A stretch of 64,000 nucleotides of DNA from Holophagales bacterium UBA5704. Its GTDB lineage: Bacteria; Acidobacteriota; Thermoanaerobaculia; Multivoradales; UBA5704. Shown here piece by piece: positions 50,548 to 61,700 of the stretch (its first letter is position 1; each line of letters opens with the position of its first letter). The notes under the pieces are model-generated. The model made no database searches and had not been told where the DNA came from. It saw nothing but the letters and a program-made list of their open reading frames with translations. Location: contig DIHE01000171.1 in NCBI GenBank assembly GCA_002420005.1, positions 164,375 to 228,374 on the forward strand, given 5' to 3'. The position numbers and the translations under genes are program-made.

Positions 50548-52938
50548 TTACGGTGCGTAGTATCCGGTGACGTCGAGCGCCACGTGGACGGTGCCGCCCG
50601 AGCCGTTCAAGACCTTGACGGTGCCGGTGCCGTCGGTCGCCAGCATCAGCGTGGCGTTGTTGGCGAGGATCTCGCCGGTCTGGAAGGTCATGGTGGCGGT
50701 GCCGAGGAAGAAGGCGTTGCCCGGATCGACGCTCAGATAGCCGCTCACCGTGGGGTTGATGATGGTGACATTGGTCATGATCGCCACCGCGTTGGCGGGC
50801 ACGCCGCAGCTCCCGGCGACGGTGAAATTGCGCTCGGCGTTCGCCGCGAAGATCGGGCCGCCGCTGGGGCCGTTGGGGTTGCGCGTGTCGAACACCCGGC
50901 ACGGGGTCAGCGTGTAGAAGTCGGTCACTGCAGGGGGCGGGGTATAGAAGTAGGCGCTCGTCCGTGTGACGGCTCCTCCGTCCGGATTGGTGACCGTCAC
51001 GCCGACCGTGCCGGTGGCGTGGGCCGGCGAGGTGACGGTGAGCTGGGTGGAGTTGTTGAAGGTCACCGCGACATTGGTGCCCCCGAAATTGACCGTCGCG
51101 CCGTTCTGGAAGTTGGCGCCGGTGATCGCGACGCTCGTCCCGCCCGCAATCGTCCCGCGGTTCGGGGTGAGGGCGGAGAGGGTGGGCAGGGGGTCGAAGG
51201 TGTAGGCGTTCGTCCCGGTCACGGTTCCGGTGTCCGGGTTGGTGATCACCACGTTGACCGTTCCCGCGGCGCGGGCCGGGGTGACCACGGAGAGCGAGGT
51301 CGCATTGTTGAAGGTGACCGACGCGGCCGGGGTGCCGCCGAAGGTGACGGTCGCGCCGCTCTGGAAGTTGGTGCCGGTCAGGGTCACCGCGGTGCCGCCA
51401 GAGGCGAGGCCGTGGTTCGGGGAGACCAGCGACAGGGTGGGCGGGGTGACCGCCGAGAAGACGCAGATGCCGATCTTCGGGGTGGTCAAGCTGGTGATCA
51501 GGTCGACCGTGCGCGGATGGAAGACGTTGGACGCATGGCACGACCCGAACGGCTGGATGAGGTGGCAGTAGCTCATCAACGTGCCCTCGACGTTGGGCAC
51601 TCCGTTGATGGTGGTGGGGGCGGGGCAGACGTTGCAGGCCAGGGCACCATCGGCTTGCAGCACCGTGCACTGTGCGGCACCGCACGTGGCGACGCAGTTG
51701 AACAGGCCGGTATTGGAGGTCGAGGCACAGGTGTCGATCGGCGGATTGTAGCCGGCGGGATTGTGGGTGTGCCGCGAGCCGAAGTTATGGCCGAGCTCGT
51801 GGCCGACGACGAAGGCGTCGGTGGCACCGGTCGACCCCACGAACTTGAAGACCTGCGAGAAGCTGTAGCCGGAGGAGGTGTTGCACAGGGCGTTGACCGA
51901 AGCGATCCCCGAGCTGCTGTTCGGGTTCGGGCTCTTGCCGGAGAGCATCATGGCGAGGCCGCGGGTGATCCCTCCGTAGTTGATGAACCAGTAGTTGGAG
52001 ACCTCATTCAGCTGGGCGGTCGTGGCGGAGCCGAACGTCGGGTCCGGGTTTTGGGAGTAGGGGTCCGGGGTCGTCGAGACCCGCAGGTTGGTGTTTCCTT
52101 GAAGGAGCCGGATGTTCAGGTCCCGCTCGTAGATCACGTTCATCGCCGCGATCAGGGCCGCCACGTAGTTTGTGGCTGTCGTCGTGTTGTCGGAGAACTT
52201 CTGGCCCATCAACTCGTTGTCGGTATCGACGGCGATGGTGACGGTATGAAGGGAAGGGAGGGCGGCAGCCAGCGGCGGCCAGCCCTCGGCGGGTGTCTTC
52301 AGAGTCTGCACCGGAAGGTCTTCCAGGGGCTGCGGCAGCTCGTCTTGGCCGCAGGTCCAGGAGAGGGGCTCGGTCTTGCCGTTCGCGCCCTCGGCCTGGA
52401 GGAAGTACTCCGGCACGGTGACCAGGTGGCCGCGTCCGCGGGCCGCCTGCGGGAAGGGACGGATCTCGAACGAGCCCTGCGGCGAGACGGCGAGGCCCTG
52501 GAAGGCGGCGCCGTCCGCGCTGTCCGGATCGACGCCGACGAAGATGCGGGTCTCCGGATCGTCCTCGGCCTCGCCGCGGAAGAAGGCCATGCGCGAGCGC
52601 GGCACCTCGGTCGTGCGGTCTCCTTCGACCTTCCAGATGCGGGCCTCGGGCGCGTAGATCTCGAAACGGGTCACCGCCACGTCCGCGCGGCGGCCGGGGG
52701 CCACCGGCCAGCCGCCGATCCGCACGGTCTCCCCCGGGGCCACCTGGAGGAGCGCGGGGGCGAGCGCGGCGCCGAAGGTGACCACCTCGGCCTGGATGCC
52801 GGTTCCGGGGGCCTCGAAGACCCGGCTTTCCGCCACCGCGGCGTCGAGGCGGGTCGCGGGCTCGGCGGCCAGGGCCGCCGCGGGGAGAGATGACAACAGC
52901 GCGGCGAGGGCGCCAGCCAAGCGTCGGATGATCTTCAT
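50548..52938 (-). CDS. Secreted metzincin metalloprotease with two IPT/TIG domains and PCRxxDTR module
   Basis: 796 aa, paralogue of the downstream gene. Signal peptide MKIIRRLAGALAALLSSLPAAALAA. Catalytic VGHELGHNFGSRHTHNPAG gives His380, His384 and His390; GTLMSYCHL is the Met-turn. Two IPT/TIG domains (LSLVSPNHGLASGGTAVTLTG and LSALTPNRGTIAGGTSVAITG) versus one in the paralogue. The last 120 or so codons are nearly identical to the paralogue at the DNA level while the protease halves have diverged, which suggests gene conversion. GGAGG lies upstream of ATG 52938. First gene of the pair. Confidence 0.87.
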   Translation of the reverse strand: MKIIRRLAGALAALLSSLPAAALAAEPATRLDAAVAESRVFEAPGTGIQAEVVTFGAALAPALLQVAPGETVRIGGWPVAPGRRADVAVTRFEIYAPEARIWKVEGDRTTEVPRSRMAFFRGEAEDDPETRIFVGVDPDSADGAAFQGLAVSPQGSFEIRPFPQAARGRGHLVTVPEYFLQAEGANGKTEPLSWTCGQDELPQPLEDLPVQTLKTPAEGWPPLAAALPSLHTVTIAVDTDNELMGQKFSDNTTTATNYVAALIAAMNVIYERDLNIRLLQGNTNLRVSTTPDPYSQNPDPTFGSATTAQLNEVSNYWFINYGGITRGLAMMLSGKSPNPNSSSGIASVNALCNTSSGYSFSQVFKFVGSTGATDAFVVGHELGHNFGSRHTHNPAGYNPPIDTCASTSNTGLFNCVATCGAAQCTVLQADGALACNVCPAPTTINGVPNVEGTLMSYCHLIQPFGSCHASNVFHPRTVDLITSLTTPKIGICVFSAVTPPTLSLVSPNHGLASGGTAVTLTGTNFQSGATVTFGGTPAASVTFNNATSLSVVTPARAAGTVNVVITNPDTGTVTGTNAYTFDPLPTLSALTPNRGTIAGGTSVAITGANFQNGATVNFGGTNVAVTFNNSTQLTVTSPAHATGTVGVTVTNPDGGAVTRTSAYFYTPPPAVTDFYTLTPCRVFDTRNPNGPSGGPIFAANAERNFTVAGSCGVPANAVAIMTNVTIINPTVSGYLSVDPGNAFFLGTATMTFQTGEILANNATLMLATDGTGTVKVLNGSGGTVHVALDVTGYYAP

Positions 52939-53245
52939 GCTCCGGGTCCTCCAGGGTCGTTGCCCCTACAACCCATGCTGGTTTGCGGACATTCCCCCGG
53001 AGTCTGCACCCCTTGGATCCCCGTTGTCTGCGAACCGATCCGCACGCCGGCTGTGAGCTGGATCACCCCCGCGTCCGGCCCATAGGGGAGGAGCACATGC
53101 GCACGTGTCTATCTCAGACCTCCTGTTTTCTTCTGTCGAGGACTTGGATTAAGCTAACGCCGCCTCACCGTGGCACTGGAATAGGAGGAGCCCTCTCCGG
53201 AAGTCGCCGGCGAGCCCGGATCGCGGGGTTGTGGAGGTCGTCTGG
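52939..53245. other. Divergent intergenic region, no confident promoter
   Basis: 307 bp between the minus-strand protease start and the plus-strand permease start. It should hold both promoters, but I see no good -35/-10 pair; TAAGCT at 53152-53157 is a weak -10 candidate for the permease/NRPS transcript. ATG 53097 has a strong GGGGAGGAG before it but opens only a short frame that runs into the permease gene out of phase. Confidence 0.4.
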
Positions 53246-55699
53246 ATGTCGAGTCTCTGGCAGGACGTTCGGTTCAGCGTGCGGACGCTGGCGAAGAGCC
53301 CGGGGTTTACCCTGATGGCGGTGTTGACCATGGCGTTGGGGATCGGAGCGCTCAGCTCGATCTTCAGCGTGGTCAATGCCGTCCTGCTGCGGCAATTGCC
53401 GTTCGAGGACCCCGACCGGCTGGTCCTGGTGGAGGCGGTCAACCTGAAGAAGCAGACGGAGCGCTGGTCGTTCATCTACCAGGAGGTTTTCGAGCTGCGC
53501 TCCCGGCTGCACGCCTTCGAGTCGTTCGCGGCACGCACGGAAGGCCGGGATTTCGCCTTGCGGACCGACGAGGGGATGGAGATGGTCAAGGCGGAGATCG
53601 TCACCGCGGCCTATTTTCCTCTCCTGGCGGTCAAGCCGGCCCTCGGCCGGACGTTTCTCGCCGAGGAGGACCGGGTCCCGGCGCCGCAGCGGGTGGTCCT
53701 TCTTTCCGACGAGCTCTGGCACCGGCGGTATGGCGCCGACCGCGGCGTCGCCGGGCGGGTGATCACGCTCGACGGCCTGGACTACACGGTGGTGGGGGTC
53801 CTGCCGCCCGGCTTCCGGGGTTTGACCGACGAAGCGCAGATCTGGCTGCCTCTGTCCACCGCGGAGACGCTGGGCGCGGACTATGTCGGAAACCTGCGCT
53901 GGCTCTACGCCGTCGGCCGGTTGAAGAAGGGGATGACGGTGGACCAGGGGCGCGACGACCTGGAGGCGGTGATGAAGCAGATTGCGGCGGACCTCCCGGA
54001 ATCGAGCCGGGAGGTGAGCGCCCGCGCCAACCGGCTCGACGACGCCTGGCTCGGCGAGCTGCGGCGCAAGCTGTTGATCCTGCTGACCGGCGGCGGGTTT
54101 CTGCTGCTCATCGTCTGCATCAACCTGGCGAACCTGCTGCTCGCCCGCTTCGTGGCGCGGCGGCGCGATCTGTCGTTGCGCATGGCGCTGGGGGCGGGGC
54201 GGCGCGGCCTGGTGCGGCAGATCCTCGCCGAGAGCGTGCTGTTGTCGCTCGCGGGGTGTGCCGCCGGCCTGCTGGTGGCGCGCGCGAGCACCGGCCTGCT
54301 GGTGAAGGCGAGCGGCATCCAGCTGCGCAGCTTCGTCAACGTCGACGTCGACCTGGTCGTGGTGTCGGTGATCCTGGTGGTCTCGCTCGGCGCGGGTCTC
54401 CTCTTCGGCCTGGTGCCGGCGCTGGTCTTGTCGACCCGGCTGCGGCTGTACGAGATCTTCAGCGACACCGGGCGGCGGGTGCACCAGGGCGATGCACACT
54501 TCCGCCTGCAAAACGGGCTGATCATCGGCGAGGTGGCGCTGGCCCTGGTGCTTCTGGTCTGCGCCGGGTTGATGGTGAAGGGGCTGCAGAGCCTGACCTC
54601 CACCGATCTCGGCTTTCAGGTGGACCACATTCTGACGGTGCGGCTGAACAGCAAGGTGGCCGACTACGCCGAGAATTCCGCGGTCTGGAACCTGGTCCCC
54701 CAGCTCGAGGAGCAGATCGGAGCGATCCCCGGGGTGGAGGCGGTCGCCCTGGAAGGTCCGAAGATGCCGAGCGACGAATGGCTCGGATCCTATTTCACGC
54801 TGGAGGACCGGCCGGCGTCGGAGGAACCGGTCGTCGGGGCCTTGCACTTCGTCAGCCCGGGTTACTTCTCGACCCTGGGCATCCCGGTGCTGCGCGGGCG
54901 CCCGATCCTGCCGTCCGACCAGGCGACCGGAGAAGCGGTTGCGGTGGTGAACGAGACGATGGCGGACGAGCTCTGGCCCGGCCAGAGCCCGCTCGGCAAG
55001 AAGATCCTCCTCGGCCGGCGCATCCCGACCAACCAGAACCGCTGGGCCACCATAAAGGGCGTGGTGCGCGACGTGCGGCACGACGGCTTGCTGGCCGACG
55101 ACGAGCGGCCGCCGCGCGACGTGTACTTTCCCGTCCTGCAGGTGGTCCCGCGGCGCCCGGCGGCGTTGAACCTGCTGGTGCGCAGCCAGGGCGATCCGGC
55201 GGCTCTCACGCAGCAGGTGCTGGCGCGGCTGAAGAAGCTGGCTCCCGGCCTGCCGGCCTACGACGCCACGCCGCTCGCCGAGCGCCTGGCCTCCCAGGCG
55301 CAGCAGAACCGTTCGTTCGCGGTGTTGATGAGCCTGTTTGCCTTCTTCGCCTTGTCTCTCGCCGCGGTGGGGGTCTACGGAGTGGTGTCCTATTCGGTGG
55401 CCAACCGGACGCAGGAGATCGGCGTCCGCATGGCACTCGGTGCACAACTGCGCGACATCGTGCGGCTGGTGGTCGGGCAGGGGGCCCGCCTGGCGCTGGT
55501 CGGGGTCGCCCTGGGGCTTCTTCTGGCGGCCCTGGTGACGCCGGTGCTCGAGTCCTGGCTCTTTGGCGTGAGCGCTCTCGACAAGCCGGTTCTGGTCGGC
55601 ATGTCCCTGCTTCTCCTGGGGGTGGCGGTGGCGGCGAGCTACCTCCCGGCCCGCCGTGCGGCCCGGGTCGTGCCGTTCCAGGCCCTCCGTCTGGAATAG
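53246..55699 (+). CDS. MacB-like ABC transporter permease, duplicated ADOP type
   Basis: 817 aa. Start ATG 53246 with GGAGG 8 nt upstream (GTG 53231 is in frame). MSSLWQDVRFSVRTLAKSPGFTLMAVLTMALGIGA is the hallmark start of acidobacterial duplicated orphan permeases. First half: periplasmic MacB_PCD (about 55-260), then three helices around 280-420 with RRRDLSLRMALGAGRRGLVRQ; second half: another PCD (about 470-680) and helices to the end with NRTQEIGVRMALGAQLRDIVRLV, the FtsX coupling motif. No ATPase gene is adjacent. The NRPS starts 3 bp after its stop, so it may export the NRPS product. Confidence 0.9.
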   Translation: MSSLWQDVRFSVRTLAKSPGFTLMAVLTMALGIGALSSIFSVVNAVLLRQLPFEDPDRLVLVEAVNLKKQTERWSFIYQEVFELRSRLHAFESFAARTEGRDFALRTDEGMEMVKAEIVTAAYFPLLAVKPALGRTFLAEEDRVPAPQRVVLLSDELWHRRYGADRGVAGRVITLDGLDYTVVGVLPPGFRGLTDEAQIWLPLSTAETLGADYVGNLRWLYAVGRLKKGMTVDQGRDDLEAVMKQIAADLPESSREVSARANRLDDAWLGELRRKLLILLTGGGFLLLIVCINLANLLLARFVARRRDLSLRMALGAGRRGLVRQILAESVLLSLAGCAAGLLVARASTGLLVKASGIQLRSFVNVDVDLVVVSVILVVSLGAGLLFGLVPALVLSTRLRLYEIFSDTGRRVHQGDAHFRLQNGLIIGEVALALVLLVCAGLMVKGLQSLTSTDLGFQVDHILTVRLNSKVADYAENSAVWNLVPQLEEQIGAIPGVEAVALEGPKMPSDEWLGSYFTLEDRPASEEPVVGALHFVSPGYFSTLGIPVLRGRPILPSDQATGEAVAVVNETMADELWPGQSPLGKKILLGRRIPTNQNRWATIKGVVRDVRHDGLLADDERPPRDVYFPVLQVVPRRPAALNLLVRSQGDPAALTQQVLARLKKLAPGLPAYDATPLAERLASQAQQNRSFAVLMSLFAFFALSLAAVGVYGVVSYSVANRTQEIGVRMALGAQLRDIVRLVVGQGARLALVGVALGLLLAALVTPVLESWLFGVSALDKPVLVGMSLLLLGVAVAASYLPARRAARVVPFQALRLE

Positions 55700-55702
55700 G
55701 GC

Positions 55703-58700
55703 ATGCAACCGGGACGACGGCCCGCCGGGTGTGCTCCGGCGGAGCTCCAGACCGCCCGCACCAGCGGTGCCCTGCTCTCCCCCGGGGAGCGCTCCCTCTG
55801 GTTCCTGCAGCGCCTGGTGCCGGAGAGCGGCGCCTACAACCTCGCCGGGGCGGTGCGCATCGAGGCGCTCGATGGCGCTGCGTTGACCCGCACGGTGCTG
55901 CGGCTGGTCGAGCGCCATCCCGCCTTGCGGACGACCTATCCGGCGGAGCAGGGAGAGCCGTCGCGCCGTGTGCATGGCTGGCTGGAGCCCGAGATCGGCG
56001 AGGAGGAGATCGCCGGCCTGGAGGGCGAAGCGCTGCGCCTGCGCTGCGAACGCGAGGCGCTGCGGCCGTTCGATCCGGAGCGGGGGCCGCTCCTGCGGGT
56101 GCGGATCTTCCGGACGCATCCAGCGGGGGGAGCGGGGGCGGCGCTGTTCGTCTTCCACCACCTGGTGGCCGATTTCTGGTCGCTCACCGTGATCCTGCGC
56201 GAGCTCGGCGCGCTCTACGACGAGGAGACGGGCGGGCCGGCGGCGGATCTTCTGCCGCCGCCGGGGCGCTATGAGCAGTGGGTGGAGCGCCAGGCGCTCG
56301 AGCTCTCCGGTGCGCGCGGCGAGGAGCTGCGGGACTTCTGGACCCGGCACCTGGCCGGCCCGGTCCCGGTCCTCGACCTGCCGGCCGACCGGCCGCGGCC
56401 GGCGGTGCCGAGCGGAGCGGGGGTCGGGGGGTCCGGCCGGCTCGGCGTGGCGCCGACCGCACGGCTCCAGGCGCTGGCGCGCCACCATCGCGCCACCTTG
56501 TTCAGCGTCGCCCTCGCCGGCTTGCAGCTCCTTCTGCACCGGATCACCGGGGACGAGGACATCTGGGTCGGCGTGCCGGCCGCGGGGCGGGGGCCGGCGC
56601 GCTGGTCGCGCACCGTGGGCTACTTCGTCAACCCGGTCGTGCTGCGTGGGCGGCCGGGGGAGGCCGCCTCGTTCGGTGCCCTGCTCGACCACGCGCGCGC
56701 CGAGGCCGAGGCGGCTCTGGCGCATCGCGACTGGCCTTTCGCCTGGCTGGCCGAGGAGCTGCATCCGGTGCGCGAGGCGGGCCGCATGCCGCTCTTCCAG
56801 GCGCTCGCAGTGCTCTACCGGACGCGCCTCCCCGAGGAGGAGCCGCTCGCTCTTCTCGCTCTCGGCGAGGGAGGGACGTCGAAGGTCCGGTTGGGGGGGC
56901 TGGAGCTTGCGGCCTTGCCGCTCGAACGCCGTGGCGCCCAGCTCGACATCGCATTGACCGCCGCCGTGGTGGCGGGGGAGCTGCGCTTCCGGCTGGAGCT
57001 CGACGCCGACCGCTTCGATGCGGCCACCGCCGGCCGCCTGCTCGCGCACCTGACGGCACTTCTGGAGGCGGCGCTCGAACGCCCGCTGGCGCCGGTCGAC
57101 GAGCTCCCTCTGTTGCGCGAAGCCGAGCGGCAGGCGCTGTTCGTCGAATGGAATGATCCGCAGGCACTCCTGCCCGCGACCGGCTCGCTGGATGCGCGGG
57201 TGGTGGCGCAGGCGGTGCGCACGCCCGACGCCACCGCGCTGGTGGCGGCGGGCCGGCATCTCACCTACCGCGAGCTGATGGAGCGGGCGGAGCACCTGGC
57301 GCACCGGCTCGCCCGCCGGCTGCGGGCCCGCGGGGCGGGAGCCGAGCCGCGGGTGGGTCTGTGCGCCGCGCGCACACCGGACCTGGTGGTGGGCCTGCTC
57401 GCCATCTTGCGCGCCGGTGCGGCGTATGTGCCGCTCGATCCGGCACAGCCGGCGGAGCGCCTGGCCTGGACGCTGCGCGATGCCGGGGCCGGCCTGCTGC
57501 TCACCGACCGGGCGCACGCCGCCGGGTGGGCGGACGGCGTGGAGGTCCTTCCGCTCGATGCGGCGGACGCGGAGCCCGCGGCGCTCCCCGGCGGTTTGCC
57601 CGCTCCCGATCCGCGCCGGCTCGCCTATGTGCTCTACACCTCCGGCTCGACCGGGGTGCCCAAGGGGGTGGCCCTGGAGCATGCGGGCGCCCTGGCGTTG
57701 CTCGACTGGGCGGGCCGGCATTTCAGCGCGCAGGAGCTGGCCGGGGTGGTGGCCTCCACCTCGATCGGCTTCGATCTCTCCGTTTTCGAGCTGTTCCTTC
57801 CCCTGGCGCGCGGCGGGACGGTGCTGCTGGTGCCCGATGCCTTGCAGGTCGGCGAGATGCCCTGCGCCACCCTGCTCAACACGGTTCCCTCGGCGATGGC
57901 GGAGCTGCTGCGGCTGGGCGCCGTGCCCGCCTCGATCCGGGTGGTCTGCCTGGCCGGCGAACGGCTGCCGGGGAGCCTGGCCGCCGCGGTGCACCGCGCG
58001 ATGCCGCATTGCCGGTTGCTCAACCTCTATGGCCCCACGGAGGCCACCACCTACTCGACCTGGAGCGAGGTCACCCGCGGCGAGAGCCGCGAGCCGGCGA
58101 TCGGCCGGCCGGTCGACGGAACCCGGGTGCACCTCCTCGACCGGGGCGGCAACCCGCAGCTTCTGGGAGCCGTCGGCGAGATCTGTCTGGCGGGCGCCGG
58201 GCTCGCCCGCGGCTATGCGGGGAGGCCGGGACAGACGGCGGAACGCTTCGTGCCCGACCCGTGGAGCCCGGAGCCGGGGGGGCGCCTCTATCGCACCGGG
58301 GACCTCGGGCGGCGGCGGGTGGACGGGGCGCTGGAGATCCTCGGCCGGATCGACCAGCAGGTCAAGCTGCGCGGCTTCCGCATCGAGCTGGGCGAGGTGG
58401 AGGCGGCCCTGGCCGCAGATCCGTCGGTGCGCGAGGCCGCCGCCGAGATCCGCGAGGATGCGGGCGGCGATCGCCGGCTGGTGGCCTGGCTGGTGGGGGA
58501 AGGGAGAGAGCCCGATCCGGCGGCCTTGCGCGACCATCTGACGTCGCGGTTGCCGGGTCCGATGATCCCCGCGGTCTTTGCGCCGCTCGCCGCCCTTCCG
58601 CGAACGGCGCGCGGCAAGCTGGACCGGCGGGCTCTGGCCGCCCTCCCGCTCCCCGAGGAGGCACCGGCCGCATGGGTGCCGCCGCGCAACTCGGTGGAGG

Positions 58701-61700
58701 ACTCGCTGGCGGCCGTGTTCGCCGAGGTGCTCCTGCGCGACCGGGTGGGTGCCCACGATGATTTCTTCGCCCTCGGTGGCCATTCCCTGCTCGCCACCCG
58801 CGTCCTCGCCCGGGTCGGGGAGCTGTTCCGGGTCGACCTGCCGCTGCGCGACCTGTTCGAGGCGCCGACGCCGGTGGCGCTCGCCGAGCGGCTGCGCAAC
58901 ACGGCGCGCGGCCGGACGGCGCCGCCGATCCCCCGCGCGGACCAGCGCGCTTCGCAGGAGAAGGTCGTCCTCTCCTTCGCCCAGGAGCGTTTCTGGCTGT
59001 TGCACCGCCTGGAGCCGGAGACTCCGGCCTACAACGTGGCGGGCGCGGTGCGGGTGCGCGGGCCGCTGCGCATCGGCGCACTGGAGCAGGCGCTCGGCGA
59101 GATCGTGCGGCGCCACGAGCTGCTGCGCACCCGCTATCCGGAGGAGGACGGCGCTCCGGTCGCGCTGGTGGATCCGCCGTTCCAGCTGCCGTTTCCGCTG
59201 CCCTGCATCGACCTGTCCGGCCTGCCGCCGGAGCGGCGCGAGGCCGCCGCCTCGCGGCTCGCCGCCGAAGCCGCGGCGGCGCCGTTCGACCTCGCCGCCG
59301 GGCCGCTGCTCAACGCCCTGCTCATCCGCCTCGGCGACGGCGAGCACGACCTGCTGGCCGCGGTGCACCACATCGCGGCGGACGGCGCCTCGATCGACCT
59401 GTTCTTTCGCGAGCTGGCGACCTTGTACCGGCGTCCGGGTGCGCTGCCGCCGCTCGGCGTGCAGTATGCCGACTACGCCCGCTGGCAGCGCGGCTGGTTG
59501 ACCGGCGACGTGCTGGAGGCGCGGCTCGCCTGGTGGGAGGAGGAGCTGGCCGGAGCTCCCACGGCGCTCGCCCTGCCCACGGACCGGCCGCGCTCGGCGG
59601 CTTCGACCTCGCGCGGCGGCCTGCGGGCGGTGAGCTTCGCTCCCGCGCTGGCCGCGGCGCTCGATGCCCGGCGGCGGTCGCTCGCCGGGACCCGGTTCAT
59701 GAGCTTCGCGGCGGTCTTCCAGACGCTGCTGGGCCGCCTCTCCGGGCAGGGCGACGTGCTCATCGGCACCCCCGTCTCGGAGCGCAGCCGGCGCGAGCTC
59801 GAGCCGCTCATCGGCTGTCTGATCAACACCCTGGTCCTGCGCGGCCGGATGGCGGACGATCCCACCTTCGCCGAGCTGCTGGTGCGCATCCGCGCCACCT
59901 CGCTCGCCATCTGGGCCAATCAGGACCTGCCGTTCGAGCGGCTGGTCGAGCGCCTGCCGGGGGCGCGCAGCGCCGGACGCACGCCGCTCTTCCAGGCGCT
60001 GCTGACCTCGCAGACCGAGCGCGAGGCGACCCTGGAGCTGGGGGGCGCGGCGGTCGCCTTGCGCGAGCTCGACCCGGGAGCGGCCAAGCTCGACCTGTCC
60101 CTCACCCTGGAGGCGGCGGAGGCCGGTCTGCGCGCCGTGCTGCGCTACCGCAGCGACCTGTTCGACGCGGCGACCGCGGCGCGTTTTCTGGAGCATTTCG
60201 AGTCGCTCCTCGCCGGCGGCCTCGCCGATCCGTCGCTGCGGCTCTCCGAGCTGCCTCTGCTGGCACCGGCGCAGCGCCACCAGGTGCTGGCGGAATGGGG
60301 TGTGGGGCGGCCGGAGGTGGAGGAAGACCTGCCGGTGCACGAGCTCATCCTGCGGCGTTGCCTCGAACGCCCGGACGCTTCGGCGGTGCTGTTCGACGGG
60401 TATCCGACCCTGACGTGGTGGGAGCTGCGCCACCGCGTTTTCCACCTGGCCGCCGTTTTGCGCGAGCAGGGGGCCGGCCCGGGAGCGGTCGTCGGGATTT
60501 CGTTCGACCGTTCGCCCGATCTGGTGGTCGCCGTCCTCGGAACCCTGGCGGCCGGCGCCGCGTACCTGCCGCTCGATCCGTCCTATCCGGAGGAGTACCT
60601 GGCCTTCGGGGTGGAGGATTCGGGGGTTTCGATCATCCTGTCGGACGTCCTGCCCCTGCCGGTGCCGCCGGCGGGCAGCGAGCCGGTGCGCCCTCCCGGC
60701 GATCCGGTGCCGATGGACGCGTGGGCCTACGTGCTTTACACCTCGGGCTCGACCGGAAAGCCGAAAGGCACGCCGGTCACCCACCGGGCGTTGCTCAACT
60801 ACCTGGCGTGGACCCTGGAGGAGCCGCTGGCCGGGCTGGACGGCATCCTTTTCCTCACCTCGCTCAACTTTGACGCCTCGCTCAAGCAGCTCTTCTCTCC
60901 TCTGCTCGCCGGGCGGCCGGTGCGGGTGCTGAGCGAGGAATCGGCGCGCCGGCCGGAGCGCCTGCTCGCCCAGCTGCGCCGGGGCGGGCGTGCCGGGGGC
61001 CGCCTGGCGCTCAACTGCGTCCCCTCGCTCTGGCGGTCGGTGCTCGACCTGTTGGAGGCCGGGGCGACCCCCGCCGCGGCGCAGACCGGCACTCTCGCCC
61101 GCCTGTTGCTGGGCGGAGAGGGATTCGACCGCGAGCTGCTCGAACGCACGCACCGTGTGCTGCCCGCGCTGGAGGTGTGGAACCTGTATGGTCCGACCGA
61201 GGCGACGGCCAATGCGAGCGCCGCGCGCCTGGTGGTGGGGGACCGGCTTTCGGTGGGGATCGGGCGGCCGGTGCGCGGCGCCTCCTTGCACGTGCTCGGT
61301 CCCGGGCTCCAGCCGACGGCCCCGGGCGCCGTGGGGGAGCTGGTGATCGGCGGCTGCGGCGTCGCGGCCGGGTACTGGCGGCGGCCGGAGCTGACCGCCG
61401 CGCGCTTCGTCCCGGATCCCTTCGCGGCCGTCTCGGGCCACGGGGAGCCGGGAGCGCGCCTGTTCCGCACCGGCGATCTGGCCCGTTTCCGCGCCGACGG
61501 CAGCCTGGAGCTGCTCGGGCGGATCGACCGCCAGCTCAAGATCCGCGGCCTGCGCATCGAGCCGGGCGAGGTGGAGGAGGCGCTCGCCGCCCACCCCGGG
61601 GTGGCCGAATGCGTGGTGGGGACGGACCCCGCGGGCGTCCGGCTGGTGGCCTGGGTGGTGCCGCGCAGCGGAGCCGCGCCGGTCGCCTCGGAGCTGCGCC

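Noticed and set aside
53097..53315. Small ORF with GGGGAGGAG before ATG 53097
   Set aside because: It runs out of phase into the permease gene and has no signal peptide, motif or repeat; the Shine-Dalgarno match may be chance in a purine-rich stretch.
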